Position numbers and translations under genes: made by a program
DNA from: DATAXV01 sp036272915
GTDB taxonomy: Bacteria > Chloroflexota > Dormibacteria > Dormibacterales > Dormibacteraceae
Length of the DNA: 40,127 nt
Direction: 5' to 3'
NCBI GenBank assembly: GCA_036272915.1
Contig: DATAXV010000141.1
Coordinates: forward strand, 1-40,127
The notes under the pieces: generated by a model
Database searches by the model: none
The model's input: the letters and a program-made list of their open reading frames with translations, nothing else
What the model was told of the DNA's origin: nothing
In this document: one piece after another, positions 1-7,988 of the stretch
Layout: each line of letters starts with the position of its first letter
How positions within the stretch are numbered: position 1 is the first letter of the stretch

Positions 1-513
1 GACAGGGACGTCGATGAAGCCGATGATCCCGACCACCGCCGAGAGGCGGGCGGCGGCGTGCCCCTGGGGCGCGAACTTCCGGATCAGCAGGTAGCCGGCG
101 TAGATCGCCCACAGGGCGACGGTCGAGGTGAAGCGGGCGTCCCAGCTCTCGGCCGGGTTCCAGTTCCAGACCGGCTGGGCCCAGATGATGCCCATCACGA
201 TGCAGGTGGTGGTCAGGGGGAGGCCGACGATGGCCCCGGCCCGGGCCAGCCGGTCCGCCCACTGGCTCCCCTTCCAGAGGTAGGCCGCCCCGCCCACCAC
301 GACCAGCGCGAAGCAGCCGTAGGCGGCGACCACCGAGCTGACGTGAACGTAGAAGATCCGCTGCACGTTGCCCTGGAGGGCGTCGGGGGGCGGGTACACG
401 AAGATGACGACCGCGGCAACCGCCAGCAGCGCCGTGGCGATGCCCGCCAGCAGGTAGAGTCGGCGGTTGGCCTCCGTCTCCTGCGCCGAGAGCCGGCTGT
501 CGAGATCGCTCAC
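1..513 (-). CDS. ccmC: Heme exporter permease CcmC, C-terminus cut by window edge
   Basis: Integral membrane protein that in cytochrome c maturation presents heme to CcmE. Read on the minus strand from GTG at 513, the frame is open for 171 codons to base 1, so the 3' end lies outside the window. The protein shows hydrophobic helices and the motifs IFYVHVSSV and NWNPAESWDARFTS; the latter is the tryptophan-rich WWD-type motif followed by the WDARxTS signature of CcmC. A GGGGGA ribosome binding site lies just upstream of the GTG. It follows ccmB by 27 bases and is the last gene seen of the ccm operon. Family assignment is firm; completeness cannot be judged. Confidence 0.9.
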   Translation of the reverse strand, partial: MSDLDSRLSAQETEANRRLYLLAGIATALLAVAAVVIFVYPPPDALQGNVQRIFYVHVSSVVAAYGCFALVVVGGAAYLWKGSQWADRLARAGAIVGLPLTTTCIVMGIIWAQPVWNWNPAESWDARFTSTVALWAIYAGYLLIRKFAPQGHAAARLSAVVGIIGFIDVPV

Positions 514-540
514 GTCACCAAATCCCCCTGAGCGCCGGAC

Positions 541-1200
541 TCAGTCGTCCAGCACGAACTTCGCGGCCACGGCGGCCACGAGCAGGAACAGTATGTCCAT
601 ATAGCAGAGCGCCACCGTGCCCTGGAGCTCGAACACTCCGTCCAGGGAGGCGCGCACGATCCCCGACCCCATGACCACGAATGGGATCCACAAAGGCAGG
701 GCGAGGACCGGCAGCAGCAGCTCCCGCGCCCTCGTCTGCGAGGCCAGGGCGGCGAACAGCGCGCCCAGGGCCGACATGCCGATGATCGCCAGGAAGACGG
801 TCAGGAACGCGATCGGCGTCAGCGGGGCTCCCAGGAACACGGCCAGGGCGGGCAGCAGGACCAGCTCGCAGACGGTCAGGACCAGGGCCGAGGCCAGCGT
901 CTTCCCGGCCAGGATCGCCGAGTGGGAGGCCGGTGTCAGCAGCATCGCCTCCAGGGACCCGCGCTCGCGCTCTCCGGCGAAGGCGCGCGAGAAGGCGACC
1001 AGGCCGACGAAGACGAGCACCATCCAGAGCACGCCGGGGCCGAGGTCTCGGGCCCGGCTCAGGTCGGGAGCGAAGGCGAAGTTGGCGATGACCAGGGCGA
1101 GGACGATGAACTGGCCGAGGGACGGCACCAGCTCCCGCCCCCGCAGCTCGCCGCGGATCTCCCGCCAGGCCACCGCCCAGGTGACCGTCGGCCACCTCAT
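541..1200 (-). CDS. ccmB: Heme ABC exporter permease CcmB
   Basis: Membrane subunit of the CcmAB transporter, which uses ATP to release heme-loaded CcmE from the CcmC complex. 219 residues, the usual CcmB length (about 220). It begins MRWPTVTWAVAWREIRGEL, a typical amphipathic CcmB start, followed by about six hydrophobic helices, with the cytoplasmic loop ERERGSLEAMLLTP that is characteristic of CcmB. The ATG at 1200 overlaps the ccmA stop in an ATGA arrangement, which indicates translational coupling and equal expression of the two transporter subunits. Function follows from family and context. Confidence 0.92.
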   Translation of the reverse strand: MRWPTVTWAVAWREIRGELRGRELVPSLGQFIVLALVIANFAFAPDLSRARDLGPGVLWMVLVFVGLVAFSRAFAGERERGSLEAMLLTPASHSAILAGKTLASALVLTVCELVLLPALAVFLGAPLTPIAFLTVFLAIIGMSALGALFAALASQTRARELLLPVLALPLWIPFVVMGSGIVRASLDGVFELQGTVALCYMDILFLLVAAVAAKFVLDD

Positions 1201-1853
1201 CCCTGGGCTCCCGCCATCACCTCGAGCCCGAACGGATCGCCGGCGTCGCGGCCGGCCCGCAGCAGCAGGGCGCGGTCGCAGAGGCGGCGCGACAGCGGCC
1301 AGTCGTGGCTGGCGACGATCACCGTCCGGCCCCTGAGGATCCGGCCGATCAGGGCTCGGCCCGGCGCGTCGAGCCCGGCCTCGGGCTCGTCCAGGACCAG
1401 CAGCTCGGGATCGGGCAGCAGCGCTCTGCCCAGGGCGAGGCGCTGGCGCATGCCCCGGGAGAGGTCGGCGGCCCGGCGCCGGGCGGCGGCCTCGAGGCCG
1501 ACCAGCTCCAGGATCTCCATCGCCCGCTCCCGCTCCAGCCCGTGCAGCGTGCAGAAGAACTCCAGGTTCTCGAGGGCGGTGAGCAGCGGGGCATGGCCGG
1601 GCTCGTGGCCGACGTAGCCGAGCCGGGTGCGCAGGCGCTCCCGCTGGCGGACAGCGTCAAGGCCCCACAGTTCGAGCTTGCCCATGGCCGGCCGGGCCAG
1701 GGTGCCGAGCATGCGCAGGAGCGTCGTCTTGCCGGCGCCGTTGTCGCCGAGCACGGCCAGGTGCTCGCCGACGCGGACCTCCAGGTCGAGAGGGCCCAGA
1801 CCGACGTGCGCGCCGAAGCGCTGCACCAGCTGGACGGCGCGGACGGCGACCAT
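1197..1853 (-). CDS. ccmA: Heme exporter ATP-binding protein CcmA
   Basis: Cytoplasmic ATPase of the CcmAB heme-handling transporter. 218 residues from the ATG at 1853. Visible motifs: Walker A GDNGAGKTT, signature LSRGMRQRLALGRAL, Walker B LLVLDEPEAGLD, and the switch histidine in VIVASHDW. The frame is open further upstream, but the ATG at 1853 is chosen because it shares its A with the stop of the preceding micro-ORF (TGATG) and because VRAVQLVQRFG is the natural start of an ABC domain. It is coupled downstream to ccmB by a 4-base overlap. Confidence 0.92.
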   Translation of the reverse strand: MVAVRAVQLVQRFGAHVGLGPLDLEVRVGEHLAVLGDNGAGKTTLLRMLGTLARPAMGKLELWGLDAVRQRERLRTRLGYVGHEPGHAPLLTALENLEFFCTLHGLERERAMEILELVGLEAAARRRAADLSRGMRQRLALGRALLPDPELLVLDEPEAGLDAPGRALIGRILRGRTVIVASHDWPLSRRLCDRALLLRAGRDAGDPFGLEVMAGAQG

Positions 1854-1957
1854 CAGCCCCTGCCGCCGCGCTCGCCGTCCCGGGGGCGGATCAGCGGCCA
1901 CAGCACGAAGGGCAGGCTCATCAGCACCAGGCAGCCGGAGAGGATCAGCGTGGTCAC
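1853..1957 (-). CDS. 34-residue single-helix micro-protein between ccmF and ccmA
   Basis: A very short frame read from GTG at 1957. The GTG overlaps the ccmF stop (GTGA), and its own stop overlaps the ccmA ATG (TGATG). The product is one membrane helix, LILSGCLVLMSLPFVLWPLI, followed by a short basic tail RPRDGERGGRG. Being embedded between two ccm genes with coupling on both sides argues that it is translated. Its position and shape recall CcmD, a small one-helix CcmC partner, or the membrane anchor of CcmI, but it is too short for a homology call. It might only relay ribosomes from ccmF to ccmA. Confidence 0.6.
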   Translation of the reverse strand: MTTLILSGCLVLMSLPFVLWPLIRPRDGERGGRG

Positions 1958-3933
1958 GGGTCGATCACCATACGCAGCGAGGCCTCGCCGTCGAGGGCCG
2001 GCTGGGTGTGAAGGCGCGCCGAGTTGCCGAATACGACGCCGAGGATGAGCAGGACACCGCCGAACCAGATCCAGGGGACGAGCGGGTTGACGAAGACGCT
2101 GAAGGAGGCGCCGCGGGCGCCGGTGCCGCCGACCAGCACGATGTAGAGGTCCTCGAGCGGCGTGCTCCTGATCACGACCTGGCTGACGTTCTCGCCACTG
2201 CTGGCGGGATAGGTGAGCACGGCCGGCTCGACCACCTCCCCGCTGTTCAGGCGGAGGCGGCCGATCAGGGCCTCGTGGTCGCCCTGTGGCTCCCTGAAGC
2301 GCCCCAGGTAGGTCATCGAGTAGCCGCCGATGTGGCCGGTCTGCCCCGGCTGCAGGGTGAAGCTCTGGTGGACCTGGCCGAAGTGGGAGCCGACGATCCC
2401 GATGACGATGGCGAGGAAACCGACGTGGGCGAGGTAGGCGCCGTACCGGCTGCGGTCGCGGGCGATCAGGCGGACGACGGCGGCCGGCCAGGCCCCGCGC
2501 AGGCGCCGCGCCCGGCTGGCGCCGCTGACGTACTCGCGGAGGCAGGTGGCGAGGCCGCCGCCGGCCAGGGTCACGCCGGCGATCAGGCCGACCGAGCGGA
2601 TCCCCAGCAAGAGGCAGGCGACGAGCGCGACCAGCGCCCCGGCGGCGGGCCAGGATAGGCGTCGCATCCAGCGGCCGCCGCCCGGCTGCCAGGGCAGCAG
2701 CGGGCCGACCGCGATCAGCGCCAGCAGGGCGACCACGGGGATGGCGATGGTGCGGTCGTAGTAGGCGCTGCCCACCTCCAGCTCCTGGCCGACGGCGCCG
2801 CTCAGGAGGGGCAGCAGCGTGCCCCAGAGGATGGCGGCGACGAGGATCACGAAGAGCACGTTCTGGAAGAGGAACGCCCCCTCCCGGGAGACCGTCTGCG
2901 CCATCGGCCGGGAGGTCGGGATGGTGTGGCCGCGGAGCAGGGCCAGGCCCAGGCTGAAGACCACGCAGACGACCAGGAAGCCGAAGAACCAGGGTCCGAT
3001 CGGGCTGATGGCGAAGGTGTGGACCGAGGGCAGGATGCCGCTGCGGACGATGTACGTGCCGAGCATGGAGAGCAGGAACGAGAGCATGGCCAGGAAGAGG
3101 TTCCAGCTCTGCAGCCGGCCCCGGTGTTCCTGCACCTGGATCGAATGCAGGTAGGCGGTCGCCGCCAGCCATGGCATCAGCGCCGCGTTCTCGACCGGGT
3201 CCCAGCTGTAGTAGCCGCCCCAGCCGAGCACGTGATAGGACCACCACATGCCGAGCAGGAGCCCGGTGCTCTGCAGGCCCCACGAGACCAGGGCGACGCG
3301 GCGGCTGAGCATGATCCAGCTCCCTCCCTGGCGCCCGGCGATGAGCGAGGCGACGGCGAAGCTGAAGGGGATGGCGAAGGAGCTGTAGCCGGCCAGCTCG
3401 AAGGGCGGGTGGATCAGCATCCCCGAGTTCTGGAGCACCGGGTCCAGCCCGAGGCCGTTGCGGGGGACGATGGCGAGCAGGCTGAAGGGCGTCGCGACGA
3501 AGACCAGCACGACCAGCAGGAAGACGGCGATCGCCGACAGCGTGGACTGCGCGTAGGCGGTGAGCTGGGGGTCGGTCCTGGCGGCGACGCCGACCGACAC
3601 CGAGCCGATCAGGAGCAGGATCAGCGTCCAGTAGAGGAGCGACCCCTCCTGGCCGCCCCAGAAGCCGGAGACCTTGAGCGCCAGCGGCAGCTGCCGGTCG
3701 GAGTGGGAGGTGACGTAGGCGAGCTGGAAGTCGTTGGTGACCAGGCCCAGGATCAGCATCGCCGAGGCGCCGACCACCATCAGACCGGTGGCGTAGAGAG
3801 CCCGGCGTCCGGAGCGAGCCAGGGCGGCGTCGCCGCGGCGGGCCCCCCAGATGCCGAGGAACATGGCGAGCACGGCCAGGGCCAGCGCGGCGACCAGGAA
3901 GGAGGCCCCGACGAAGGGGATCAGGATCGCCAT
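1954..3933 (-). CDS. ccmF: Heme lyase CcmF
   Basis: Polytopic membrane protein that takes heme from holo-CcmE and attaches it to apocytochrome c. 659 residues, full length for CcmF. The hallmark WWD region lies at about residues 230-255 (MWWSYHVLGWGGYYSWDPVE), inside a protein with over a dozen hydrophobic helices. Residues 87-107 (KVSGFWGGQEGSLLYW) and HPPFELAGY at about 175 match the conserved CcmF/NrfE core. The start lies 4 bases after the ccmE stop, and its own stop overlaps the GTG of a micro-ORF. CcmH, the usual CcmF partner, is not visible anywhere in the window. Confidence 0.95.
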   Translation of the reverse strand: MAILIPFVGASFLVAALALAVLAMFLGIWGARRGDAALARSGRRALYATGLMVVGASAMLILGLVTNDFQLAYVTSHSDRQLPLALKVSGFWGGQEGSLLYWTLILLLIGSVSVGVAARTDPQLTAYAQSTLSAIAVFLLVVLVFVATPFSLLAIVPRNGLGLDPVLQNSGMLIHPPFELAGYSSFAIPFSFAVASLIAGRQGGSWIMLSRRVALVSWGLQSTGLLLGMWWSYHVLGWGGYYSWDPVENAALMPWLAATAYLHSIQVQEHRGRLQSWNLFLAMLSFLLSMLGTYIVRSGILPSVHTFAISPIGPWFFGFLVVCVVFSLGLALLRGHTIPTSRPMAQTVSREGAFLFQNVLFVILVAAILWGTLLPLLSGAVGQELEVGSAYYDRTIAIPVVALLALIAVGPLLPWQPGGGRWMRRLSWPAAGALVALVACLLLGIRSVGLIAGVTLAGGGLATCLREYVSGASRARRLRGAWPAAVVRLIARDRSRYGAYLAHVGFLAIVIGIVGSHFGQVHQSFTLQPGQTGHIGGYSMTYLGRFREPQGDHEALIGRLRLNSGEVVEPAVLTYPASSGENVSQVVIRSTPLEDLYIVLVGGTGARGASFSVFVNPLVPWIWFGGVLLILGVVFGNSARLHTQPALDGEASLRMVIDP

Positions 3934-3937
3934 GGCG

Positions 3938-4321
3938 TCAGTGGCTCTGCGCCGGCTCGGCGCTGAAGTGCGAGGGGCACTTGGCCTGCAGCTGGGTGGC
4001 GTGGAAGGTGCCGTCCTGGTCGACCTTGCCCTGGACCACGACCTGCACTCCGGGCCGGAAGATCTCGGGCAGCGTCCCCTGGTAGCTCACCGGCATCCGG
4101 TCCTTGCCGTCGGCCATGACGAAGCGGACGTCGAAGCCGCCGTCGCCGCGCTGCACGCCCTTCTGGACGACGCCCTCGACGCTGGCCTGGCTGGTCGTCG
4201 GCGGGTGCGCCCGCATCTGCTGGATGGTCTGGTAGTAGTCGGCGCTCCCGTGCATCGAGCTGACCATGAAGTAACCGACCCCGACCGCGACCACCAGCGC
4301 GAGCAGCACCACCTTGATCAT
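3938..4321 (-). CDS. ccmE: Heme chaperone CcmE, Cys-type
   Basis: Membrane-anchored heme chaperone passing heme from CcmC to CcmF. 127 residues: one N-terminal helix (about 3-22), an OB-fold core (VEGVVQKG, FVMADGKDRMPVSYQG, FRPGVQVVVQGK) and the heme-binding end LQAKCPSHF. Classical CcmE binds heme covalently through His in HxxxY. Here the aligned residue is Cys115, and the position of the Tyr ligand is Phe119, with a His at 118. Cys-type CcmE (CxxxY) is known from System I* in some anaerobes and archaea; the Phe is a further departure. The ATG overlaps the ccmG stop (ATGA). Confidence 0.9.
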   Translation of the reverse strand: MIKVVLLALVVAVGVGYFMVSSMHGSADYYQTIQQMRAHPPTTSQASVEGVVQKGVQRGDGGFDVRFVMADGKDRMPVSYQGTLPEIFRPGVQVVVQGKVDQDGTFHATQLQAKCPSHFSAEPAQSH

Positions 4322-4875
4322 TGCCGTACTCCCGTCAGTTCCAGGTACCTGGCGATGGTCGACGCGTCGAGGGGCCCGGCGTAGAGCCCGACCACGGTGC
4401 CTGCGCTGTCGATGAAGAACGTCTCCGGCGGCGCCGTCACCCCGTAGGTGGCGGCGACGTCCGTGGTGGGCATGCCCACCGGATAGGGATAGCGTGCCGA
4501 CGCGGCGTAGCTTCGCGCGGCCCTGGCCGAGTCCTGGATGTCGACACCGATGAACTGGACCTTGCCCTGCCACCGGTTCGAGGCCTGGACCAGTGGCACC
4601 TGCTCCTGGCGGCAGGACACGCACCAGGAGGCCCAGAAGTTCAGCACCACCGCCTTGCCCCGGAACTGGGAGAGCCGGACGGTCGAGCCATCGAAGGCGC
4701 GCAGCGTCATCGCCGGCGCCTGCGAGCCGATCGCCGAGGAGGTCGGCGTGGTGGCGGGATGGAGCAGGCCCCAGCCGAGGCCGACCAGGAGCAGCGTCAG
4801 GACGCCGACCAGGACCACCCAGGCGACGCGCCAGTTGGCGCGCGGCGGCGACACGGCCGGCACCCCGGCGCTCAT
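4318..4875 (-). CDS. Thioredoxin-like thiol-disulfide oxidoreductase, CcmG/ResA type
   Basis: Membrane-tethered thioredoxin-fold protein expected to keep the CxxCH cysteines of apocytochrome c reduced on the outer face of the membrane. 185 residues: an N-terminal anchor (about 16-37), the AhpC/TSA-type entry IGSQAPAMTLRAFDGS, the active site NFWASWCVSC with Cys85 and Cys88, and the cis-proline region GVTAPPETFFID that marks the CcmG/DsbE family. The start ATG overlaps the stop of the LLM oxidoreductase gene (ATGA), and its stop overlaps the ccmE start. ResA and CcmG are hard to tell apart by eye; context favours CcmG. Confidence 0.88.
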   Translation of the reverse strand: MSAGVPAVSPPRANWRVAWVVLVGVLTLLLVGLGWGLLHPATTPTSSAIGSQAPAMTLRAFDGSTVRLSQFRGKAVVLNFWASWCVSCRQEQVPLVQASNRWQGKVQFIGVDIQDSARAARSYAASARYPYPVGMPTTDVAATYGVTAPPETFFIDSAGTVVGLYAGPLDASTIARYLELTGVRQ

Positions 4876-5900
4876 GCCGCCGTCCCCGCCGGCGCCAGCT
4901 CCTGCAGCGCCGAGCGCATGGCCTCGATGTCGTCGCCGGGGACCTGGAGAATCATCGCCACCTCCCCCACGCCGCTCTCGGCGAGCGCCTGGAGGCGGCG
5001 GCGGCACTCGGCGGAGGGACCGGCGATCGTGACCAGGTCGACCATCTCGTCGCTGATGGCGGCGGCCGCGTCGCGATGCCGGCCGTCCAGGTAGAGGTCC
5101 TGGATGCGGGTCGCCTCGCCGCCCAGCCCATAGGCGTGGAAGAGGCGGTTGTAGTAGTTCTTCTGGCGCGAGCCCATGCCGCCGACATAGAGGGCGAGAT
5201 GAGGCCGGACCGCGTCGCGGGCGGCGGCGATGTCGTCGCTCACGACGACCTGCTGGAAGACGCAGATGGAGAGGTCCTCGAGGCTTCGGCCGGCCCGCTG
5301 CGCCCCGCGCTCCAGCTGCGGCCGGAAGACGGTGTCGAAGTGGGCCGGGGAGTAGAAGATCGGGATCCAGCCGTCGGCGATCTCGCCCGCCAGCTCGACC
5401 CCGGCCGGGGTCAGCGTGGCCAGGTAGATCGGGATCCGGTCCCGGATCGGGTGCGTCATCAGCTTCAGACGCCCCGACAGCTGGAAGACCTCGCCCTGGT
5501 GGTCGAGGCGGTCGCGGCGGAGCACGCTGCGCACGACCTCCACCGTCTCCCGGAGCCGCTGGATCGGCTTCTCGTAGCGGACCCCGTGCCAGCCCTCGAC
5601 GACCTGGTGCCCGGAGGTGCCGAGGCCGAGCCGGAAGCGCCCGCCGGAGATGGCGTCGAGGGAGGCCGCGGTCTGCCCGATCAGGGCCGGCGAGCGGCTG
5701 AAGACGTTGATGATGCCGGTGCCGAGCTGGATCCGCTCGGTGGCGCAGGCGAACTCGGTCAGAGCGGTGAAGGCGTCCCACCCATAGACCTCAGGCAGCC
5801 AGAGGCTGTCGTACCCGAGCTGGTCCGCGGCCTTGACCATGGCCAGGATCAGCTCACGAGGGACGCGGTCCGAGTAGGGGAGCGCCAGTCCGAGCTTCAC
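4872..5900 (-). CDS. LLM-class (probably F420-dependent) oxidoreductase
   Basis: Luciferase-like TIM-barrel oxidoreductase of 342 residues. Typical elements: KLGLALPYSDRVP at the first strand, QLGYDSLWLPE, ERIQLGTGIINVFSRSPALI, GRFRLGLGTSG (the LLM family glycine motif), and a C-terminal IAGPSAECRRRLQ (about residue 290). Most members with this pattern use coenzyme F420, but the cofactor is inferred. A much longer frame is open upstream, but the GTG at 5900 matches the family N-terminus and has a TAAACT hexamer 8 bases before it, compatible with a leaderless mRNA. It is coupled to ccmG by a 4-base overlap. The substrate is unknown. Confidence 0.85.
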   Translation of the reverse strand: MKLGLALPYSDRVPRELILAMVKAADQLGYDSLWLPEVYGWDAFTALTEFACATERIQLGTGIINVFSRSPALIGQTAASLDAISGGRFRLGLGTSGHQVVEGWHGVRYEKPIQRLRETVEVVRSVLRRDRLDHQGEVFQLSGRLKLMTHPIRDRIPIYLATLTPAGVELAGEIADGWIPIFYSPAHFDTVFRPQLERGAQRAGRSLEDLSICVFQQVVVSDDIAAARDAVRPHLALYVGGMGSRQKNYYNRLFHAYGLGGEATRIQDLYLDGRHRDAAAAISDEMVDLVTIAGPSAECRRRLQALAESGVGEVAMILQVPGDDIEAMRSALQELAPAGTAA

Positions 5901-5908
5901 GCTGCGCA

Positions 5909-5914
5909 AGTTTA
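5909..5914 (-). promoter_or_regulatory. Candidate -10 element for leaderless LLM-ccm transcript
   Basis: TAAACT on the minus strand ends 8 bases before the GTG at 5900. The spacing puts transcription initiation at or next to the start codon. No clear -35 hexamer is seen. The 113-base gap to the GH1 gene would allow the ccm operon its own promoter. Confidence 0.45.
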
Positions 5915-6013
5915 GGAGTTTCGCTCCGACCTCTGGTCCGCCGCAGTTCAGCGACGGGCGCGAACGGCGGGGACGGTTCCGGTCGGTCCGCCCCCGGGCA
6001 GACGCCGGGGCGA

Positions 6014-7255
6014 TCAGGGGACGGGCAGCGCGTTGGTCCTGGCGATCTCCGCGAAGAGGCGGCCGCTGGGCTTGATCGTTCGCCGCTGGGTCTCCAGGTC
6101 GAGCCCGATCAGGCCGAACTGCATCGCGTAGCCCCGCGCCCACTCGAAGTTGTCGACCGAGGTCCAGTGGAAGTACCCACGGACGTCGCAGCCCTCGGCG
6201 ATGGCCAGCCAGACCTCCTCCAGCGTCGCCTCCAGGAAGGCCTCGCGGCGGCGATCGTCGCGCACCGCGGTGCCGCTCTCGGTGATGTAGAGGGGCAGGT
6301 CCGGCCGGAGCCGGTGCATCTCCTGAAGGCAGGTCCGCATCCAGCGCGGGTTCTGGGCCCAGCCGAAGTCGTTCTCCTCCATCCCGGGCGGATTGGTCCG
6401 CCGGATGAAGCCCTCGGCCGGGAGCATCGCCGGAGAGCAGAGCGAGCCCGTGTAGTGGTTGAGGCCAATGAAGTCGCCGGGGGCGTCGACCACACGGGCG
6501 AGCCTGCCCCCCACCGGCCACCTCTCCATGGCCAGCCGGGCGACGCCGACGGCGGCCCGGTCGGATCGGCGCGGTCTGGCCGGCAGCATCAGCCACTTGT
6601 GATGGGCAAGGCCGACCGGCACCCCCGGCGTCCGCCGGCCGAGCAGGCGGTAGGCGGCGATGTGAGCGCGGCGCATGTTGGCCAGGACCTTGAAGAGACC
6701 AGGGACGTCGCCCTTGTGCCCGGGCGGGAACTCGCCTGACATCCATCCCTGGTAGGCGTAGATGTTGGGCTCGTTGATCGTGCACCACAGAGCGACCAGC
6801 TCCCCCAGCTCCTCGGCCACGCGATCGACGAAGGGCAGCCAGGCGGAGGGGGCCCCGCGCGCCGCCCAGCCGCCGCGGGCGGTGAACCAGCTCGGCGAGG
6901 AGAAGTGGTGCAGCGTGACCATCGGCGCCTGGCCGAGCCGGCGGAGCTCGGTCAGCACCTGCCGGTAGTGCTCGATCGCCTCCTCGTCGAACTGCCCCTC
7001 GCTCGGCTCCACCCGCGACCACTCGATCGAGAGGCGGTGGGCGTTGTTGGCCAGCTCGGCCTGCAGCTGGAAGTCGGCCGCGAAGCGGTCCCACTGCTCG
7101 CAGCTGGGGTCGGAGTTGTCACCGGTCAGGATGTGCCCCGAGCGCTCCCACTCCCACCAGTCGTTGTTGTGGTTGCCGCCCTCGACCTGATGGGCCGCCG
7201 TCGAGCATCCCCAGAGGAAGCCATCGGGGAAGCGGCGGACGCCGGGCTCCTCCAT
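6014..7255 (-). CDS. Glycoside hydrolase family 1 (beta-glucosidase-like)
   Basis: Retaining beta-glycosidase. 413 residues, somewhat shorter than the usual 440-470 of GH1. It begins RRFPDGFLWGCSTAAHQVEG, the classical GH1 N-terminus, with HRLSIEWSRVEPSEG following. The acid/base Glu is E162 in TINEPN; the nucleophile is E326 in ITESG, where the family usually has ITENG. FHWTSVDNFEWARGY at the end is the aglycone-side signature. There is no signal peptide, so it should act in the cytoplasm. The ATG shares a base with the stop of the upstream phosphatase gene (TGATG). Substrate specificity cannot be read from the sequence. Confidence 0.92.
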   Translation of the reverse strand: MEEPGVRRFPDGFLWGCSTAAHQVEGGNHNNDWWEWERSGHILTGDNSDPSCEQWDRFAADFQLQAELANNAHRLSIEWSRVEPSEGQFDEEAIEHYRQVLTELRRLGQAPMVTLHHFSSPSWFTARGGWAARGAPSAWLPFVDRVAEELGELVALWCTINEPNIYAYQGWMSGEFPPGHKGDVPGLFKVLANMRRAHIAAYRLLGRRTPGVPVGLAHHKWLMLPARPRRSDRAAVGVARLAMERWPVGGRLARVVDAPGDFIGLNHYTGSLCSPAMLPAEGFIRRTNPPGMEENDFGWAQNPRWMRTCLQEMHRLRPDLPLYITESGTAVRDDRRREAFLEATLEEVWLAIAEGCDVRGYFHWTSVDNFEWARGYAMQFGLIGLDLETQRRTIKPSGRLFAEIARTNALPVP

Positions 7256-7878
7256 CAGTCGATGGTGACCTTGGGCGGTTCCACGTAGCGGATCGAGAGC
7301 AGGCGCGTCCCCTCCATGTCGACCTCCAGCCGCCCGCCCTTGGCGACGGCGTGGCGGAGCATCTCCGACTCCTTCTGAGGTGCCCCGTCGAGCAGGATCC
7401 AGGCCGCCTGGATGGGGTCGGCGTGGCTGACCAGGGCGACCGGCTCGCCGGGGTGCTCTCGGGTCTGCTGGTAGATCACGTCCAGCACCCGGCCGCCGAG
7501 CTCGCCGAACGACTCGTCGCCGGGGAGCGTCCCCCGCCGCGTCTTGTGCACCACCCAGAGCGGGCGACGGAACGGGACCTGCCAGTAGGGCACGCCCTGC
7601 AGGTACCGGCTGAACTCGGCCTCGCGGAGGTCGGCGGCGGGCACCAGCTCCGGCTGCGGCTCGAGCTGGTCGCGGATCAGCCGCGCCGTCTCCCGGGCCC
7701 GTCGAAGCGGGCTGTGGACGATGCGGACGATGCCGGCATCGCGCAGGGTGCGCCCCACCTCGCGGGCCTGGGCTCGCCCCAGCGCGCTGAGTCGGAAGGT
7801 GGGGAGATAGCCGTAGAGGATGTGGTCGGGGTTCTCCACGTCGGCGTGGCGGGTGAGGTAGATGCGTGTCGTCGGCAT
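7255..7878 (-). CDS. Histidine phosphatase family protein (phosphoglycerate mutase-like)
   Basis: Branch-2-less histidine phosphatase fold, 207 residues. The catalytic RHG motif appears as TRHADVENPDH, with Ala-Asp in place of the usual Gly-Glu, as in a sub-branch of the family. SPLRRARETA supplies the second Arg, and ALVSHADPIQA the second catalytic His. The closing stretch RLLSIRYVEPPKV is typical of bacterial members acting on small phosphate esters. The ATG at 7878 was chosen because PTTRIYLTRHA is the expected first strand; a TACCCT hexamer lies 12 bases upstream. It is coupled to the GH1 gene, so both may serve one sugar-phosphate process; the substrate is unknown. Confidence 0.85.
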   Translation of the reverse strand: MPTTRIYLTRHADVENPDHILYGYLPTFRLSALGRAQAREVGRTLRDAGIVRIVHSPLRRARETARLIRDQLEPQPELVPAADLREAEFSRYLQGVPYWQVPFRRPLWVVHKTRRGTLPGDESFGELGGRVLDVIYQQTREHPGEPVALVSHADPIQAAWILLDGAPQKESEMLRHAVAKGGRLEVDMEGTRLLSIRYVEPPKVTID

Positions 7879-7890
7879 GCCCAAGCGACA

Positions 7891-7896
7891 AGGGTA
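7891..7896 (-). promoter_or_regulatory. Candidate -10 element for histidine phosphatase-GH1 transcript
   Basis: TACCCT on the minus strand, 12 bases before the ATG at 7878, in the 122-base divergent region with rarA. This would give a leader of only a few bases. No convincing -35 box is visible. Confidence 0.35.
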
Positions 7897-7988
7897 GGCG
7901 ACCCCGGCGTCCGGGCGTTGGTGGTCCGCCACGGCACCGGCGGACGCGACGGCGGCGAGATCGGCCCGGGAGCGCCCCCGCGCTGCCG

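Noticed and set aside
4872..7094. Long open frame upstream of the LLM gene, suggesting an N-terminal extension
   Set aside because: The extension lies antisense-in-frame over the GH1 gene region and is Arg/Pro/Gly-rich; LLM homology begins exactly at the GTG at 5900.
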